Shown: positions 45,992 to 56,178, numbered from the stretch's first letter. The stretch: DNA of 64,000 bases from Azoarcus sp. L1K30 (GCF_018122735.1 NZ_JAGRRD010000001.1:2479551-2543550), one strand, 5' to 3'. The notes: a model not told the origin generated them from the letters alone. A program made the numbers and translations.

Positions 45992-46513
45992 ATGTCCGCC
46001 TTCGCCAAAGACATCGCCACCACCGCCCTCGACCTGACGCAGGCAGACCATGCACGCATCTTCATCGAATTGCTCGATCACTACGCCAGGGATCCGATGG
46101 GCGGCGGCAAAGCGCTGGACGTACGGTTGCATCAAACGCTCATCGCGCGGCTCAAGGCTCGCCACGACTACGTTGCCTTCCTCGCTTTCAAGGGCGACCT
46201 TGCCTGCGGCCTGATCAACTGCTTCGAAGGCTTTTCGACCTTCGCCGCCGCGCCGCTGCTCAATGTCCACGATCTGGTAGTGCATGCCGACCACCGTGGC
46301 CGGGGCGTTGCCCAGGCGCTACTTGGCGCGGCCGAGGCGGCGGCTCGCGCGCGCGGATGTTGCAAGCTCACACTCGAAGTCCTGTCGAACAACGGTGCGG
46401 CGCTTGCCGCCTACGACCGCGCGGGTTTTCACCCCTATGTACTCGATCCGGAGGCCGGCCACGCGCTGTTCCTGCAGAAATGGCTGGCGCCGCAGACAGC
46501 GGAAGCGGGGTAG
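45992..46513 (+). CDS. GNAT-family N-acetyltransferase
   Basis: A 173-residue single GNAT domain. VHDLVVHADHRGRGVAQALLGAAE is the acetyl-CoA-binding motif A region, and LEVLSNNGAALAAYDRAGFHPYVLD is motif B. The substrate amine is unknown. A 140-base AT-richer gap separates it from the divergent DUF3592 gene. Confidence 0.87.
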   Translation: MSAFAKDIATTALDLTQADHARIFIELLDHYARDPMGGGKALDVRLHQTLIARLKARHDYVAFLAFKGDLACGLINCFEGFSTFAAAPLLNVHDLVVHADHRGRGVAQALLGAAEAAARARGCCKLTLEVLSNNGAALAAYDRAGFHPYVLDPEAGHALFLQKWLAPQTAEAG

Positions 46514-46564
46514 GCAGGTCCAATCCGCCAGCCACACCGTGCTGCAGCGCACACTGCGTTGCGC

Positions 46565-46570
46565 TATAAT
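46565..46570 (+). promoter_or_regulatory. -10 element of the ABC-F gene
   Basis: TATAAT is a perfect -10 hexamer about 37 bases before the start codon; the -35 region (CTGCAG, 17 bp away) is poor. Transcription would start near 46577. Confidence 0.45.
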
Positions 46571-46606
46571 GCAAGGCTTTGTTTTATCTGAATAACAGGA
46601 CTCGCC

Positions 46607-48232
46607 GTGCTCGTCGCCGCCAATATCACCATGCAGTTCGGGGCCAAGCCCCTGTTCGAGAACGTTTCCGTCAAGTTCGGCGACGGCAACCGCTACGGCC
46701 TGATCGGTGCCAATGGTGCCGGCAAGTCGACATTCATGAAGATCCTGTGCGGCATTCTGGAGCCGTCAGCCGGCAATGTGTCGAAGGACCCGCACGAGCG
46801 AATGGCCTACCTGCGCCAGGACCAGTTCGGCTATGAAGACCTGCGCGTGCTCGATGTGGTGATGATGGGCCACGAGCAGATGTGGGCGTGCATGGCCGAG
46901 AAGGACGCCATCTACGCCAATCCGGAGGCCACCGAGGACGACTACATGCGTGCCGCCGAACTCGAAGGCAAGTTCGGCGAATACGACGGCTACACGGCCG
47001 AAGCGCGTGCGGGTGAGTTGCTGCTCGGCGTGGGCATCGGCACCGAGTTGCACAACGGGCCGATGAAGAATGTGGCCCCGGGCTGGAAGCTGCGCGTGCT
47101 GCTGTGCCAGGCGCTGTTCGCCAACCCCGAGATTTTGCTGCTCGACGAACCGACCAACAACCTCGACATCAACACCATCCGCTGGCTCGAAGACGTGCTC
47201 AACAATCGTGACTGCACGATGGTGATCATCTCCCACGACCGCCACTTCCTCAACCAGGTCTGCACCCATATGGCCGACCTCGATTACGGCACCATCACCG
47301 TGTACGCCGGCAACTACGACGACTACATGGAAGCGGCGACAATCGCCCGCGAGCGCCAGTCAGCGGCCAACTCGCGCGCCAAGGACAAGATCTCCGAACT
47401 GCAGCAGTTCGTGCGCCGCTTCTCGGCCAACAAATCCAAGGCCAAGCAGGCCACCAGCCGCCTGAAGCTGATCGACAAGCTCAAGCCCGAAGACGTCAAG
47501 CCGTCCTCGCGTCAATACCCGTGGATCCGCTTCGAATACGACGAGAAGGACAAGCTTCACCGCCTGGCCTGCGAGGTCGACAACATCAGCTTCGGTTACG
47601 ACGGCATGGAAAAGCCGCTGTTCAACCGCCTGTCGCTCGCGATCGATGCCGGCGACAAGGTGGCCATCATCGGCGAGAACGGCGTGGGCAAGACCACCCT
47701 GATGAAACTGCTGGTGGGCGAGCTCAGCCCGCAAAAAGGCGCCGTGAAGTGGGCAGAGAAGGCCAAGCCGGGCTATTACGCCCAGGATCACTCGGCGGAT
47801 TTTGCCAGCGGCGTCAGTCTCACCGACTGGATTGCCGACTATGCGCGCATCACCTCGGAGTCGGTCGGCGGCGACGTCGAAACCCTGATCCGCGGCACAC
47901 TCGGACGCCTGCTGTTCTCCGGGGATGAAGTCAAGAAATCGGTGAAGGTCATCTCCGGTGGCGAACAGGGCCGCATGCTGTTCGGCAAGCTGATGCTGTC
48001 GCGCCCCAACGTGCTGCTGATGGACGAACCGACCAACCACCTCGACATGGAATCGATCGAGTCGCTCAACAGTGGCCTGGAGAAGTTTCCCGGTACGCTG
48101 CTGTTCATTTCGCACGATCGCGAGTTCGTGTCTTCGTTGGCGACGCGCATCATCGAAATCAAGCTCGACGGCACGGTCATCGACTACCGCGGCACATACG
48201 AGGAATACCTCTCCAGCCAGGGCCTCGATTAA
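46607..48232 (+). CDS. ybiT: ABC-F family ATPase, YbiT-like
   Basis: A 541-residue cytosolic protein with two ABC domains and no membrane part. Walker A motifs are GANGAGKST (34-42) and GENGVGKTT (about 356-364), with Walker [12 protein letters not shown] and [11 protein letters not shown]. The start [20 protein letters not shown] matches YbiT. ABC-F proteins act on ribosomes during elongation. The start codon is GTG, preceded by CAGGA. It is not part of a transporter. Confidence 0.93.
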   Translation: MLVAANITMQFGAKPLFENVSVKFGDGNRYGLIGANGAGKSTFMKILCGILEPSAGNVSKDPHERMAYLRQDQFGYEDLRVLDVVMMGHEQMWACMAEKDAIYANPEATEDDYMRAAELEGKFGEYDGYTAEARAGELLLGVGIGTELHNGPMKNVAPGWKLRVLLCQALFANPEILLLDEPTNNLDINTIRWLEDVLNNRDCTMVIISHDRHFLNQVCTHMADLDYGTITVYAGNYDDYMEAATIARERQSAANSRAKDKISELQQFVRRFSANKSKAKQATSRLKLIDKLKPEDVKPSSRQYPWIRFEYDEKDKLHRLACEVDNISFGYDGMEKPLFNRLSLAIDAGDKVAIIGENGVGKTTLMKLLVGELSPQKGAVKWAEKAKPGYYAQDHSADFASGVSLTDWIADYARITSESVGGDVETLIRGTLGRLLFSGDEVKKSVKVISGGEQGRMLFGKLMLSRPNVLLMDEPTNHLDMESIESLNSGLEKFPGTLLFISHDREFVSSLATRIIEIKLDGTVIDYRGTYEEYLSSQGLD

Positions 48233-48242
48233 ACCCCGACGC

Positions 48243-50810
48243 TCAACGCACCGCGCCCGCCTTCCGGCCGCTCGCCCAAGCGGCTTGCAGGTCCGTGGCT
48301 GGCAGGGGTTTGTCGTACAGATAGCCCTGACCGATATCGCAAGCTTCGGCGCCGAGGAAATCGGCCTGGACCTGTGTCTCGATCCCTTCTGCGACGGTCC
48401 GGAGCCCGAGGCTGCGGGCCAGTGCAATCACGGCGCGGATGATGGCCTCACCGTTCGGATCGCGGCCGATGTCGTGCACGAAGGATTGATCGATCTTGAG
48501 TCTGTCCAGCGGCAGACGCCTGAGATAGGCCAGACTTGAATAGCCGGTACCGAAATCGTCGATGGCGAGCGCGACGCCCAGCACGCGAAGCCCGCCGAGC
48601 ACACCGAGCGCCTGCTCCGGCTCCCGCATGATCATCGATTCGGTCACCTCCAGCTCCAGTCGATCGGCCCCGAGCCCGGCGTTCACGAGGGCATCGGCCG
48701 TGGCGCTGACGATCTGGTCGCGGTCGATCTGTCGCGCCGACAAATTGACCGCGACCAGAGGCACATTGAACCCGGCGGCATCCCAGGCCGCCATTTGCCG
48801 GCACGCCTCGTTCAAGACCCAAGCGCCGATGTCGACGATAATGCCAGTCTCTTCGGCCAGTGAAATGAACTGCCCAGGTGAAACCAGCCCGAGATCCGGA
48901 TGCTGCCAGCGCACCAAGGCTTCGACGCCGGTCAGCGTGCCGGTTGCCAGATCGATCTGCGGCTGGTAATGGAGCACCAGCTCGTTACGCACCACCGCGC
49001 CGCGCAGGGCATTCTCCATGACCAGACGCTCGAAGGCCCCGGCAGTGAGCTTCGGTGAAAAGAACTGGTAGTTGTTGCGCCCCTGCGATTTCGCCTCGTA
49101 CATGGCCAGATCCGCATGCTTGAGCAAGGTGTCGACGTCTTCACCGTCGTCCGGATAGAGCGCAATACCAACGCTCGTCGTCACCGTCAGCTCATGGCCG
49201 GCAATCGACCGTGGCCTGGCAAACACGTCGAGCATCTTGCGCGCGACGGCGGCGACCTGGCTCACGTCGGTCTCATCCTCGATCAGCAGCACAAACTCAT
49301 CGCCGCCCAGTCGCGCGAGGGTATCGCTGGAGCGCACCAAATCGCCGATCTGCCTGGCCACCTCGATCAGCAGTTCGTCACCAACCGTATGCCCGAGCGT
49401 GTCATTGACACTCTTGAAGCGATCGAGGTCGAAGAACATCAACGCCAGTGCGCCACGTTCGCGCCGTGCGCGATCCAGGGCATGCTCGAGTCGGTCTCGC
49501 AGCAGAATCCGGTTGGGCAGGCGTGTCAGAGAATCGTGGTACGCCAGAAAATCAATTCTTTCCTGCGCAAACTTCAAGGTCGAGATATCGCTGAAAACCG
49601 CCACGTAATGCGTGATTACATCCGCCTGGTCCCTGACCACGCTGATGGTCAGCCACTCAGGGTACACCTCGCCGGACTTGCGCCGGTTCCACAATTCGCC
49701 ACGCCACTGCCCCAGCGAATTCACACTGCGCCAGATGTCCCTGTAGAAGGCTTCATCATGTCGCCCCGACTTCAACAGACGCGGATTGCGACCGATGGCC
49801 TCTTCTCTCCGATAGCCGGTGATGGTCTCGAACGCCGGATTGACGGCGAGGATATTGCCCGCCGCATCGGTCACCAGGATACCTTCGGTCGTGCTCTGAA
49901 AGACGCGCTCGGCGAAGCGCAACTCGCGCTCTATCTTGCGCCGGTCCGAGATATCACGCGAAAAACCGACCGTTCCCAGCAGTTCACCATCTTCACCACG
50001 CACCGGCGCCCGGTAGGTTTCGAACCAGCGCGGCTCGCCGTGCAACTTCAATTCCTCTTCGACCGAATAGCCCTGATCACTCTCGATGGCGCGGCGGTCA
50101 TCGGCGACGAACTGCGACGCCACCGCATCCGGCCACAAGTCGTGGTCGCAGCACCCCTTGATGCCGTCGGGTGCCGACTGCGCACACGCCTCGGCAAACC
50201 GGCGGTTAACGGTGAGAAAACGGCTATCGCGATCCTTCAGCCATACCATGAAGGGGAAATTGTCGATCAGTGCCTGCTGATAACGCAGGCGCTGCTCCAG
50301 GCTGGCATTGAGCTCGAGGATCTTCGCCTCGGCGGCACGCTGATCCTCGAGTACGCTGAGTAACACCCGCCGGGACAGTTTTGCTTCGTCCAGCAGATGC
50401 GCCAGCTCCGCCTGAATACTCCGCGCCAGCTCCTCAGCGCGCACGCGCTCGGTGACGTCGAGACACACGCCGGCAATGGCCGGTCGCCCCTCATAGCTTG
50501 CAGCGCGTCCATGGACCTCGACCTCAAGCGTGCCGCCATCCCGCCTCAGACCGCGAAAGATGTATCGAATCTCGTCCTGTGCGCCCTCAAGGCGCTGGCG
50601 AATGTTGGATGCCACCAGCTCACGCTGTTCCACCGTCACCAACTCGGACACCGGCACGCGATCGATCAGCGCCTCCGGTCGGTCATAGCCGAACATGGCC
50701 GCAAAGGCCGGATTTACATAGCGAAACCTGTTGTCCTGGATCACATAGATGCCCGCCAGCGACTGCTCGACGACGGCGTTGAAGACCCTGCCCGACTCGC
50801 TGGAGTTCAT
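48243..50810 (-). CDS. Soluble PAS-PAS-PAS-GGDEF-EAL c-di-GMP enzyme
   Basis: An 855-residue protein without obvious membrane spans. Three PAS domains (about 8-125, 190-300 and 310-425) lead to a GGDEF domain (motif near residue 500) and an EAL domain (VEALVRW near 628, DDFGTGYSS later). Both active sites look intact. It overlaps the upstream GAF gene by 3 bases (ATGA), so synthesis is coupled. Input signals may be redox or small ligands via PAS; none can be named. Confidence 0.92.
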   Translation of the reverse strand: MNSSESGRVFNAVVEQSLAGIYVIQDNRFRYVNPAFAAMFGYDRPEALIDRVPVSELVTVEQRELVASNIRQRLEGAQDEIRYIFRGLRRDGGTLEVEVHGRAASYEGRPAIAGVCLDVTERVRAEELARSIQAELAHLLDEAKLSRRVLLSVLEDQRAAEAKILELNASLEQRLRYQQALIDNFPFMVWLKDRDSRFLTVNRRFAEACAQSAPDGIKGCCDHDLWPDAVASQFVADDRRAIESDQGYSVEEELKLHGEPRWFETYRAPVRGEDGELLGTVGFSRDISDRRKIERELRFAERVFQSTTEGILVTDAAGNILAVNPAFETITGYRREEAIGRNPRLLKSGRHDEAFYRDIWRSVNSLGQWRGELWNRRKSGEVYPEWLTISVVRDQADVITHYVAVFSDISTLKFAQERIDFLAYHDSLTRLPNRILLRDRLEHALDRARRERGALALMFFDLDRFKSVNDTLGHTVGDELLIEVARQIGDLVRSSDTLARLGGDEFVLLIEDETDVSQVAAVARKMLDVFARPRSIAGHELTVTTSVGIALYPDDGEDVDTLLKHADLAMYEAKSQGRNNYQFFSPKLTAGAFERLVMENALRGAVVRNELVLHYQPQIDLATGTLTGVEALVRWQHPDLGLVSPGQFISLAEETGIIVDIGAWVLNEACRQMAAWDAAGFNVPLVAVNLSARQIDRDQIVSATADALVNAGLGADRLELEVTESMIMREPEQALGVLGGLRVLGVALAIDDFGTGYSSLAYLRRLPLDRLKIDQSFVHDIGRDPNGEAIIRAVIALARSLGLRTVAEGIETQVQADFLGAEACDIGQGYLYDKPLPATDLQAAWASGRKAGAVR

Positions 50811-51565
50811 GCTTCCCCCCGGCTGTCTCTGCCGTCTGCCCGCACAATGGCCGCAATGGACAGGTGATCGCTCTTCGGGGTCGCGGAACCTTCGTCATCA
50901 CCTGCATTCAGGTAGCGCGGCGACTCCCCCAGTCGGGCAAGCAAGGCATTGACCTCCTTCTTCAGCTCCAGCACTCGGGACTCGCGCCCCAATGTCGCCT
51001 CATACCATCGCTTCAATTCTGCAAGGCTGGCGGCCAGACTGGCGGATTCTCGATCACGTTCGATCGCTATCGCCACCAGATTGGTCACGCTGGCAATCTG
51101 CTCACGCTCGGATTTGGTAGCCGTGCGCGGCGTCCGGTAATAGACGGCAAAGGTGCCGAGAACACGCCGCGCCGACGAAAGAAGCGGCGACGACCAGCAC
51201 GCCTGCAGGCCATTCTCCAGCGCCAACGCAGCGTAGTCCTTCCATAGCGGATCGGAGGAGATATCAACGACAGAGACCTCCTGGCCGGTAAAAGCCGCCG
51301 TTCCGCAGGAGCCGACTCCCGGACCGATAGCCACGCCATCAATCGCCTGCGAAAAGGCCTTTGGCACACTTGGCCCTGCCCCCAGGCCAAGATGCGTCCC
51401 GGCCTCATCCAGCAAGAGGATCGAGCACACCATGTCCGGGTTCAGCGCTTCGAGTTCAACCACCACATGTGTCAACGTCTCCTGCAAGGGTTCGCTGCGT
51501 GCAATGCGCTCGAGCACATTGTTCGCCAACTCGAGCATCCATTTTCCGTTGTCCTGATCAGTCAT
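50807..51565 (-). CDS. GAF-domain sensor protein coupled to the GGDEF-EAL gene
   Basis: A 252-residue protein. The GAF domain (about 15-165) shows the typical GVGSCGTAAFTGQEVSVVDI and CWSSPLLSSARRVLGTFAVYY patterns, and a coiled-coil (about 185-225) ends in a short disordered tail. It has no catalytic domain. The overlap with the downstream PAS-GGDEF-EAL gene suggests it feeds a signal to that enzyme. The ATG for MTDQDNGKWML is favoured over upstream in-frame sequence lacking domain character. Confidence 0.82.
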   Translation of the reverse strand: MTDQDNGKWMLELANNVLERIARSEPLQETLTHVVVELEALNPDMVCSILLLDEAGTHLGLGAGPSVPKAFSQAIDGVAIGPGVGSCGTAAFTGQEVSVVDISSDPLWKDYAALALENGLQACWSSPLLSSARRVLGTFAVYYRTPRTATKSEREQIASVTNLVAIAIERDRESASLAASLAELKRWYEATLGRESRVLELKKEVNALLARLGESPRYLNAGDDEGSATPKSDHLSIAAIVRADGRDSRGEA

Positions 51566-51645
51566 TGAAGATCCTGCATCCCAGCCATTTGCCTCACGTG
51601 GAGACAGCGCCCTTGCCTGTCGCTCACGACACCCCGATGATGCCC

Positions 51646-51668
51646 GAAAAGCGTGCACCTTCGGTGCA
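51646..51668 (-). terminator. Weak terminator-like hairpin after the pitA-DUF47 operon
   Basis: Read on the minus strand, TGCACC and GGTGCA form a 6-bp stem around GAA, followed by CGCTTTTC. The stem and T-run are short, so this is a tentative call. Confidence 0.3.
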
Positions 51669-51716
51669 TTGGGTAATGTGCAGGAATGCCAACGATGTCA
51701 ACGCCCTCGTTGGCGC

Positions 51717-52358
51717 TCAGCAGGCCTTGACGACGATGTCGTGCAGCGTGTTGGCACAGTGCGCCATCCGGTCCGCCGCATTCGAAAGATGACGGTAGAT
51801 CTCGCGGCGCTTGAACATGTTCAGGTAGTCGTCCCCCTGGAACAGATCGGCCAAGGCCTTGCGATAGAGCTTTTCTACCCTGCGTTCGGCCTTGCGCCCG
51901 GTGTCGGCGCTATCGGCGCTGCGCACGGGTTGACTCGCCAGCAGCGAGAAACCGGTCGCCAGTGCCTTCACGCCCTGCAGCAGCAAGCGCGCCATCTCGG
52001 TCGTATACATGTCAGGCCCGACACCAAGCACATCCATCTCGTTGACCGTGCTCTTGCAGTAATTCACGACCTCGTCCAAATCCATAATGGCGCGGTAAAT
52101 GTCCTCACGGTCGAATGGCGTGGAAAAGGCCTCGTTCAAGGTATGCAGATTGTGGATCTTGAGGCGATCAGCCGCATGCTCATCGGCCTTGATCTGCTTG
52201 GCGATGGCCGGGTCCGCATGCTCCATGAAATCCACCAGCAGGCTTACGGTGTGCACGACCTGCAAGGCCTGCTCGGTCAGCAGGCGGTGGAAGTCCGGGG
52301 CCTTGGGGAAGATCCGGTCGAGCACGCGAAAAACGATGGAACGTGTGGCTTCAGTCAT
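51717..52358 (-). CDS. DUF47/PhoU-like protein, probable Pit regulator
   Basis: A 213-residue all-helical protein of the DUF47 family (IKADEHAADRLKIHNLHTLNEAF, DLDEVVNYCKSTVNEMD, FKRREIYRHLSNAADRMAHCANTLHDIV). Members are related to PhoU and usually sit beside Pit phosphate transporters, whose activity they seem to modulate. It starts 9 bases after pitA, in the same operon. Confidence 0.88.
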   Translation of the reverse strand: MTEATRSIVFRVLDRIFPKAPDFHRLLTEQALQVVHTVSLLVDFMEHADPAIAKQIKADEHAADRLKIHNLHTLNEAFSTPFDREDIYRAIMDLDEVVNYCKSTVNEMDVLGVGPDMYTTEMARLLLQGVKALATGFSLLASQPVRSADSADTGRKAERRVEKLYRKALADLFQGDDYLNMFKRREIYRHLSNAADRMAHCANTLHDIVVKAC

Positions 52359-52367
52359 GAACTGACC

Positions 52368-53402
52368 TCATCGCAGAAAGGGGCGCAGGACGAGCAGCGC
52401 GAGCGCGCCCGCCGCCGCTGCCGCGGGGATGGTGATGATCCAGGTTGCTGCGATCTCACCTGCCTTGCCCCAGCGCACGTTGCGCGGACGTTCGGATGCG
52501 CCGATGCCCATGATCGAACTGGCCACCACATGACTGGTCGACACTGGCGCCCCCGCCAGCGAGGCGGAAAGAATCACCGCGGCGGACGTCAACTGGGAAT
52601 CGAGCGCGTGCAGCGGGCGCACACGGTAAACCGCGAAACCGAGCGTGCGCACGATACGCCACCCCCCGGTTAGGATCCCCGCCGTCATTGCCAAGGCACA
52701 GGCCAGCATGACCCAGAACGGCACTTCGAAAGCCGGTATGAAGCCCCCCAGCAGCAGCACCAGGGTAAGAATACCCATGCTCTTTTGCCCGTCATTGGCG
52801 CCGTGCGAAAACGCCAGCCCCGCCGTCGTCACATATTGCGCCAGCCGCAACCGGTTGTTGAGCGAAGGCCTTGCTCCCCGGAACAGCAGGGTCAGGACAC
52901 GATGGATCAGGAAACCCACCGCAAAGCCGAGCAATGGCGATAGCACGAGCGCCAGCAACACCTTGCACACGCCCGACAGGTGCCCCTGTGCGAGTGCCGC
53001 GAAGCCCCAGACCACATGATCCGCCCCTGCAGAACTCACCACTGCCCCGATCAGGCCGCCCACCAGCGCGTGCGACGAAGAGGACGGAATGCCCTTCCAC
53101 CATGTCAGCAGATTCCACGCGATCGCGCCGATCAAGCCTGACAGCACCACACCCAGCGACAATCGCTCAGGCACCCCTGTGAGATCGACAAACCCGCCAA
53201 TGGTATTTGCCACCGCCGTCCCGCCCAGAAGCGGCCCCAGAAACTCGAACACCGCAACCACGGATACCGCCTGGGCAGGCGTCATCGCGCGCGACGCGAT
53301 GACCGTCGCAACCACATTCGCCGCGTCGTGAAAGCCGTTCGTGTAGTCGAACACCAGCACGATCACGACCGCAATCACGGTAATCGCCAGAATCGGATCC
53401 AC
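52368..53402 (-). CDS. pitA: Low-affinity inorganic phosphate transporter, PiT family
   Basis: A 344-residue membrane protein with about ten spans. Two PiT signatures are seen: FDYTNGFHDAANVVATVIASRAM near the start and GLAFSHGANDGQKSMGIL in the second half, the expected inverted duplication. It imports metal-phosphate driven by protons. The GTG at 53402 is favoured by a GGGAG site; an ATG six codons upstream is possible. It leads the pitA-DUF47 unit. Confidence 0.92.
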   Translation of the reverse strand: MDPILAITVIAVVIVLVFDYTNGFHDAANVVATVIASRAMTPAQAVSVVAVFEFLGPLLGGTAVANTIGGFVDLTGVPERLSLGVVLSGLIGAIAWNLLTWWKGIPSSSSHALVGGLIGAVVSSAGADHVVWGFAALAQGHLSGVCKVLLALVLSPLLGFAVGFLIHRVLTLLFRGARPSLNNRLRLAQYVTTAGLAFSHGANDGQKSMGILTLVLLLGGFIPAFEVPFWVMLACALAMTAGILTGGWRIVRTLGFAVYRVRPLHALDSQLTSAAVILSASLAGAPVSTSHVVASSIMGIGASERPRNVRWGKAGEIAATWIITIPAAAAAGALALLVLRPFLR

Positions 53403-53601
53403 CCTGCAGCGCTCCCGCATACGAACTCATGTGTCGTCGATCATAGGCGGATGGCGACACGAAAGCATGCCGCAGCGCGCCATGACCGGTGCGCACGCGC
53501 CTGCGAACGGATGCTCATGGCAAGGCATGAGCGAGCGTCACTGCACAGGCTCACGATCCACGGTCTCGGATAGAATGAGGTCTGATTAAACGGGATGCGA
53601 C

Positions 53602-53985
53602 ATGATCGGGATCTTTCTGGTGACGCACGGCACCTTGGGCGAAGCTCTCATCCAATGTGCCTGCCATGTGCTCAACAAGCGCCCGCCTCTGATCGCCCAG
53701 ATGGGCGTTTCGGCACAGGACGACCCGCTCGACCTGCTGCCGGTCGCGCGTCAGATGCTCGCTTGGACCGATAGCGGCCACGGCGTGCTCGTGCTGACCG
53801 ACATTTATGGCGCAACCCCGGCGAACATCGCCACCAAGCTGCTCAAGCCCGGTGTCATCGAAGGGATTGCGGGCGTCAATCTGCCGATGCTGTTGCGCGT
53901 ACTGACCTATCGAGAACGGGACATGGCAACCCTGATCAGCCGCGCGATATCGGGCGGCTGCGACGGCGTAATGCAAATTAAGTAA
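53602..53985 (+). CDS. PTS EIIA component, mannose family, regulatory type
   Basis: A 127-residue EIIA-Man domain. His9 in LVTHGTLGEAL is the phosphorylated residue, and LVLTDIYGATPANIA is the family hallmark. It should receive phosphate from HPr, encoded 49 bases downstream. No sugar permease (EIIB/C/D) is nearby, so the cluster is a regulatory rather than sugar-transporting PTS, as common in betaproteobacteria. A possible -10, TAGAAT, is at 53571. Confidence 0.92.
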   Translation: MIGIFLVTHGTLGEALIQCACHVLNKRPPLIAQMGVSAQDDPLDLLPVARQMLAWTDSGHGVLVLTDIYGATPANIATKLLKPGVIEGIAGVNLPMLLRVLTYRERDMATLISRAISGGCDGVMQIK

Positions 53986-54034
53986 TCGAATCCGGATTTT
54001 CCTGATCACTACAAGAAATCGAACGAGACACAAG

Positions 54035-54304
54035 ATGCCCAAAGCGGACGTAGAAATCATCAACAAGCTCGGACTGCACGCGCGCGCTTCGGCCAAGCTC
54101 ACGCAACTTGCAAGCAGTTTCGGCGCCGACATCTGGCTCGAGCGCAATGGTCGCCGGGTGAACGCGAAGAGCATCATGGGCGTCATGATGCTGGCCGCCG
54201 CGCGGGGCTCGACGATCAGCGTCGAAACCTCGGGCAAGGACGCAGATGAAGCGTTCGCGCGCATCCTCGAGCTGATCGCCGACCGCTTCGGCGAAGAGGA
54301 ATGA
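54035..54304 (+). CDS. ptsH: HPr phosphocarrier protein
   Basis: An 89-residue HPr. His15 (LGLHARAS) accepts phosphate from EI, and Ser46 (NAKSIMGVMML) is the HPr kinase site. It passes phosphate to the EIIA just upstream. The presence of Ser46 in its normal context suggests control by HPr kinase encoded elsewhere. It ends 4 bases before ptsI. Confidence 0.96.
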   Translation: MPKADVEIINKLGLHARASAKLTQLASSFGADIWLERNGRRVNAKSIMGVMMLAAARGSTISVETSGKDADEAFARILELIADRFGEEE

Positions 54305-54308
54305 CGCC

Positions 54309-56039
54309 ATGGCCTTCACGCTGCACGGGTTGCCGGTCTCGCAGGGCATCGCCATCGGCCATGTGCATCTGGTGTCGCACGCGCTGCTCGAAGTCAATCA
54401 CTATCACGTCGCCCCCAAGCACATCGGGGACGAACTCCTGCGCCTCGACGAAGCATTCGCCACCGTCCAGGGCGAACTGGTCGGGCTCAAGGCCTCGGCA
54501 ACACTGGGACAGACGCATAGCGAGGTAGGCGCTTTCGTCGACCTGCAGCTGATGATGCTGGCCGATCCGATGCTGATCGAGGCCGCGCGCGGCCTGATCG
54601 AATCGCGACGGTGCAACGCCGAATGGGCGCTCGTGCAGCAGATGGAGCTGGTGGTCGAGCAGTTCCGCCAGATCGAGGACCCCTACCTGCGCGAACGACA
54701 GGCCGATATCGTGCAAGTGGTCGAACGCCTGGTGAAGGTGCTGCTCGGACACCCGGGCCATCTTCCTCCACGCCGGCGCGACGGACTGGGCACGGTCGTC
54801 GTCGCACATGACCTGTCCCCGGCGGACACCATCGGCTTTCGCGACCACAACATCGCCGGCTTCGTCACCGATGTCGGCGGCCCCACGAGCCACACCGCCA
54901 TCGTCGCCCGCAGCCTGTCGATCCCGGCGGTGGTCGGCCTGCACCATATTCGCGACCTGGTCGAGGACAACGAACTCATCATCGTGGATGGCACGCGCGG
55001 GGTCGTCATCGTCGGCCCGGATGAGACCGTCGTGCAGGAGTACCGCCTGCGGCGTTCGGAGCTCGAACTCGAACGCTCCAAGCTGAACCGGCTCAAGGAC
55101 ACACGCGCCACCACACTCGACGGCGAAGACGTCAATCTGCTCGCCAACATCGAAGGCCCGAAAGACTTGCCGCAGGTGAAGGCGGTCAGCGCCGATGGCG
55201 TCGGCCTGTACCGGACCGAGTTTCTGTTCATCGGCCGCGACACCCTGCCGGACGAAGACGAGCAGTACGAAGCCTACCGCGCCGTGCTCAAGGCGATGCC
55301 GAGCAAACCGGTCACGATCCGCACCTTCGACGTCGGCGCCGACAAGGCCCTCAACGGCAACCACGGTCGCGTCGAGCCCAACCCGGCGCTCGGCCTGCGT
55401 GCGGTGAGATACTCGCTCGCCGAACCGAAGATGTTCCTGACCCAGTTGCGCGCCCTGCTGCGCGCCTCGGCGCACGGCAAGTTGCAGATCATGATCCCCA
55501 TGCTTGCCCATGCGCACGAAATCGACCAGAGCCTGGCGTTGATCGAAAAGGCCAAGGCCGAACTGCGGGCAGAGAACGTGCGCTTCAATGAAGCGATTCC
55601 AATTGGCGGCATGATCGAAGTCCCCGCTGCCGCACTGGCGCTGGGCATGTTCATTCGCCGCCTGTCCTTCCTGTCCATCGGCACCAACGACCTGATCCAG
55701 TACACGCTGGCGATCGATCGCTCCGACGAAGCCGTCGTCCATCTTTACGATCCACTGCATCCTGCCGTCCTCAAGCTGATCGGCGGCACCATCCAGGCCG
55801 GCGCACGCTTCGGCATGCCGGTATCGGTGTGCGGTGAGATGGCTGGCGATCCCGCCTATACGGAGCTTTTTCTCGGCATGGGCCTGCGCAACTTCTCGAT
55901 GCATCCGGCACACATCCTCGGCGTGAAACAGCAGGTCCTGCGCGCCGACGTGGGCGAACTCGCACCGCGCGTGCAGCGCATACTGAAGATGGACGAGCAG
56001 GCGCGGGTGCGCGAGGCGGTCGAGCGCCTAGGCGGCTGA
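54309..56039 (+). CDS. ptsI: PTS enzyme I (PEP-protein phosphotransferase)
   Basis: A 576-residue cytosolic enzyme. The phosphorylated His195 is in GGPTSHTAIVARSL. The PEP-binding TIM barrel contains LYRTEFLFIGRDTLPDEDEQ, RTFDVGADK, LSIGTNDLIQYTLAIDR and the catalytic Cys in VCGEMAGDP. It transfers phosphate from PEP to HPr. GAGGAA upstream supports the ATG. It closes the EIIA-HPr-EI operon. Confidence 0.96.
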   Translation: MAFTLHGLPVSQGIAIGHVHLVSHALLEVNHYHVAPKHIGDELLRLDEAFATVQGELVGLKASATLGQTHSEVGAFVDLQLMMLADPMLIEAARGLIESRRCNAEWALVQQMELVVEQFRQIEDPYLRERQADIVQVVERLVKVLLGHPGHLPPRRRDGLGTVVVAHDLSPADTIGFRDHNIAGFVTDVGGPTSHTAIVARSLSIPAVVGLHHIRDLVEDNELIIVDGTRGVVIVGPDETVVQEYRLRRSELELERSKLNRLKDTRATTLDGEDVNLLANIEGPKDLPQVKAVSADGVGLYRTEFLFIGRDTLPDEDEQYEAYRAVLKAMPSKPVTIRTFDVGADKALNGNHGRVEPNPALGLRAVRYSLAEPKMFLTQLRALLRASAHGKLQIMIPMLAHAHEIDQSLALIEKAKAELRAENVRFNEAIPIGGMIEVPAAALALGMFIRRLSFLSIGTNDLIQYTLAIDRSDEAVVHLYDPLHPAVLKLIGGTIQAGARFGMPVSVCGEMAGDPAYTELFLGMGLRNFSMHPAHILGVKQQVLRADVGELAPRVQRILKMDEQARVREAVERLGG

Positions 56040-56106
56040 CGCCTTCTCACCGGCACGGGGCAACACGCCGGCCGGCGCAATGACGTCTGATCACACAACG
56101 GCGCCA

Positions 56107-56135
56107 TTGCGCCGCCTGCCGCGCGCCATTAGAAT
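56107..56135 (+). promoter_or_regulatory. Promoter of tRNA-Gly
   Basis: TTGCGC (56107-56112) and TAGAAT (56130-56135) are 17 bp apart. The tRNA begins about 37 bases after the predicted start point. A 7-bp hairpin GAAAGCC/GGCTTTC lies in the leader at 56151-56169. Confidence 0.5.
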
Positions 56136-56178
56136 GCTGGCCTGTTCTGCGAAAGCCACTCCGGCTTTCCACGCCCGA

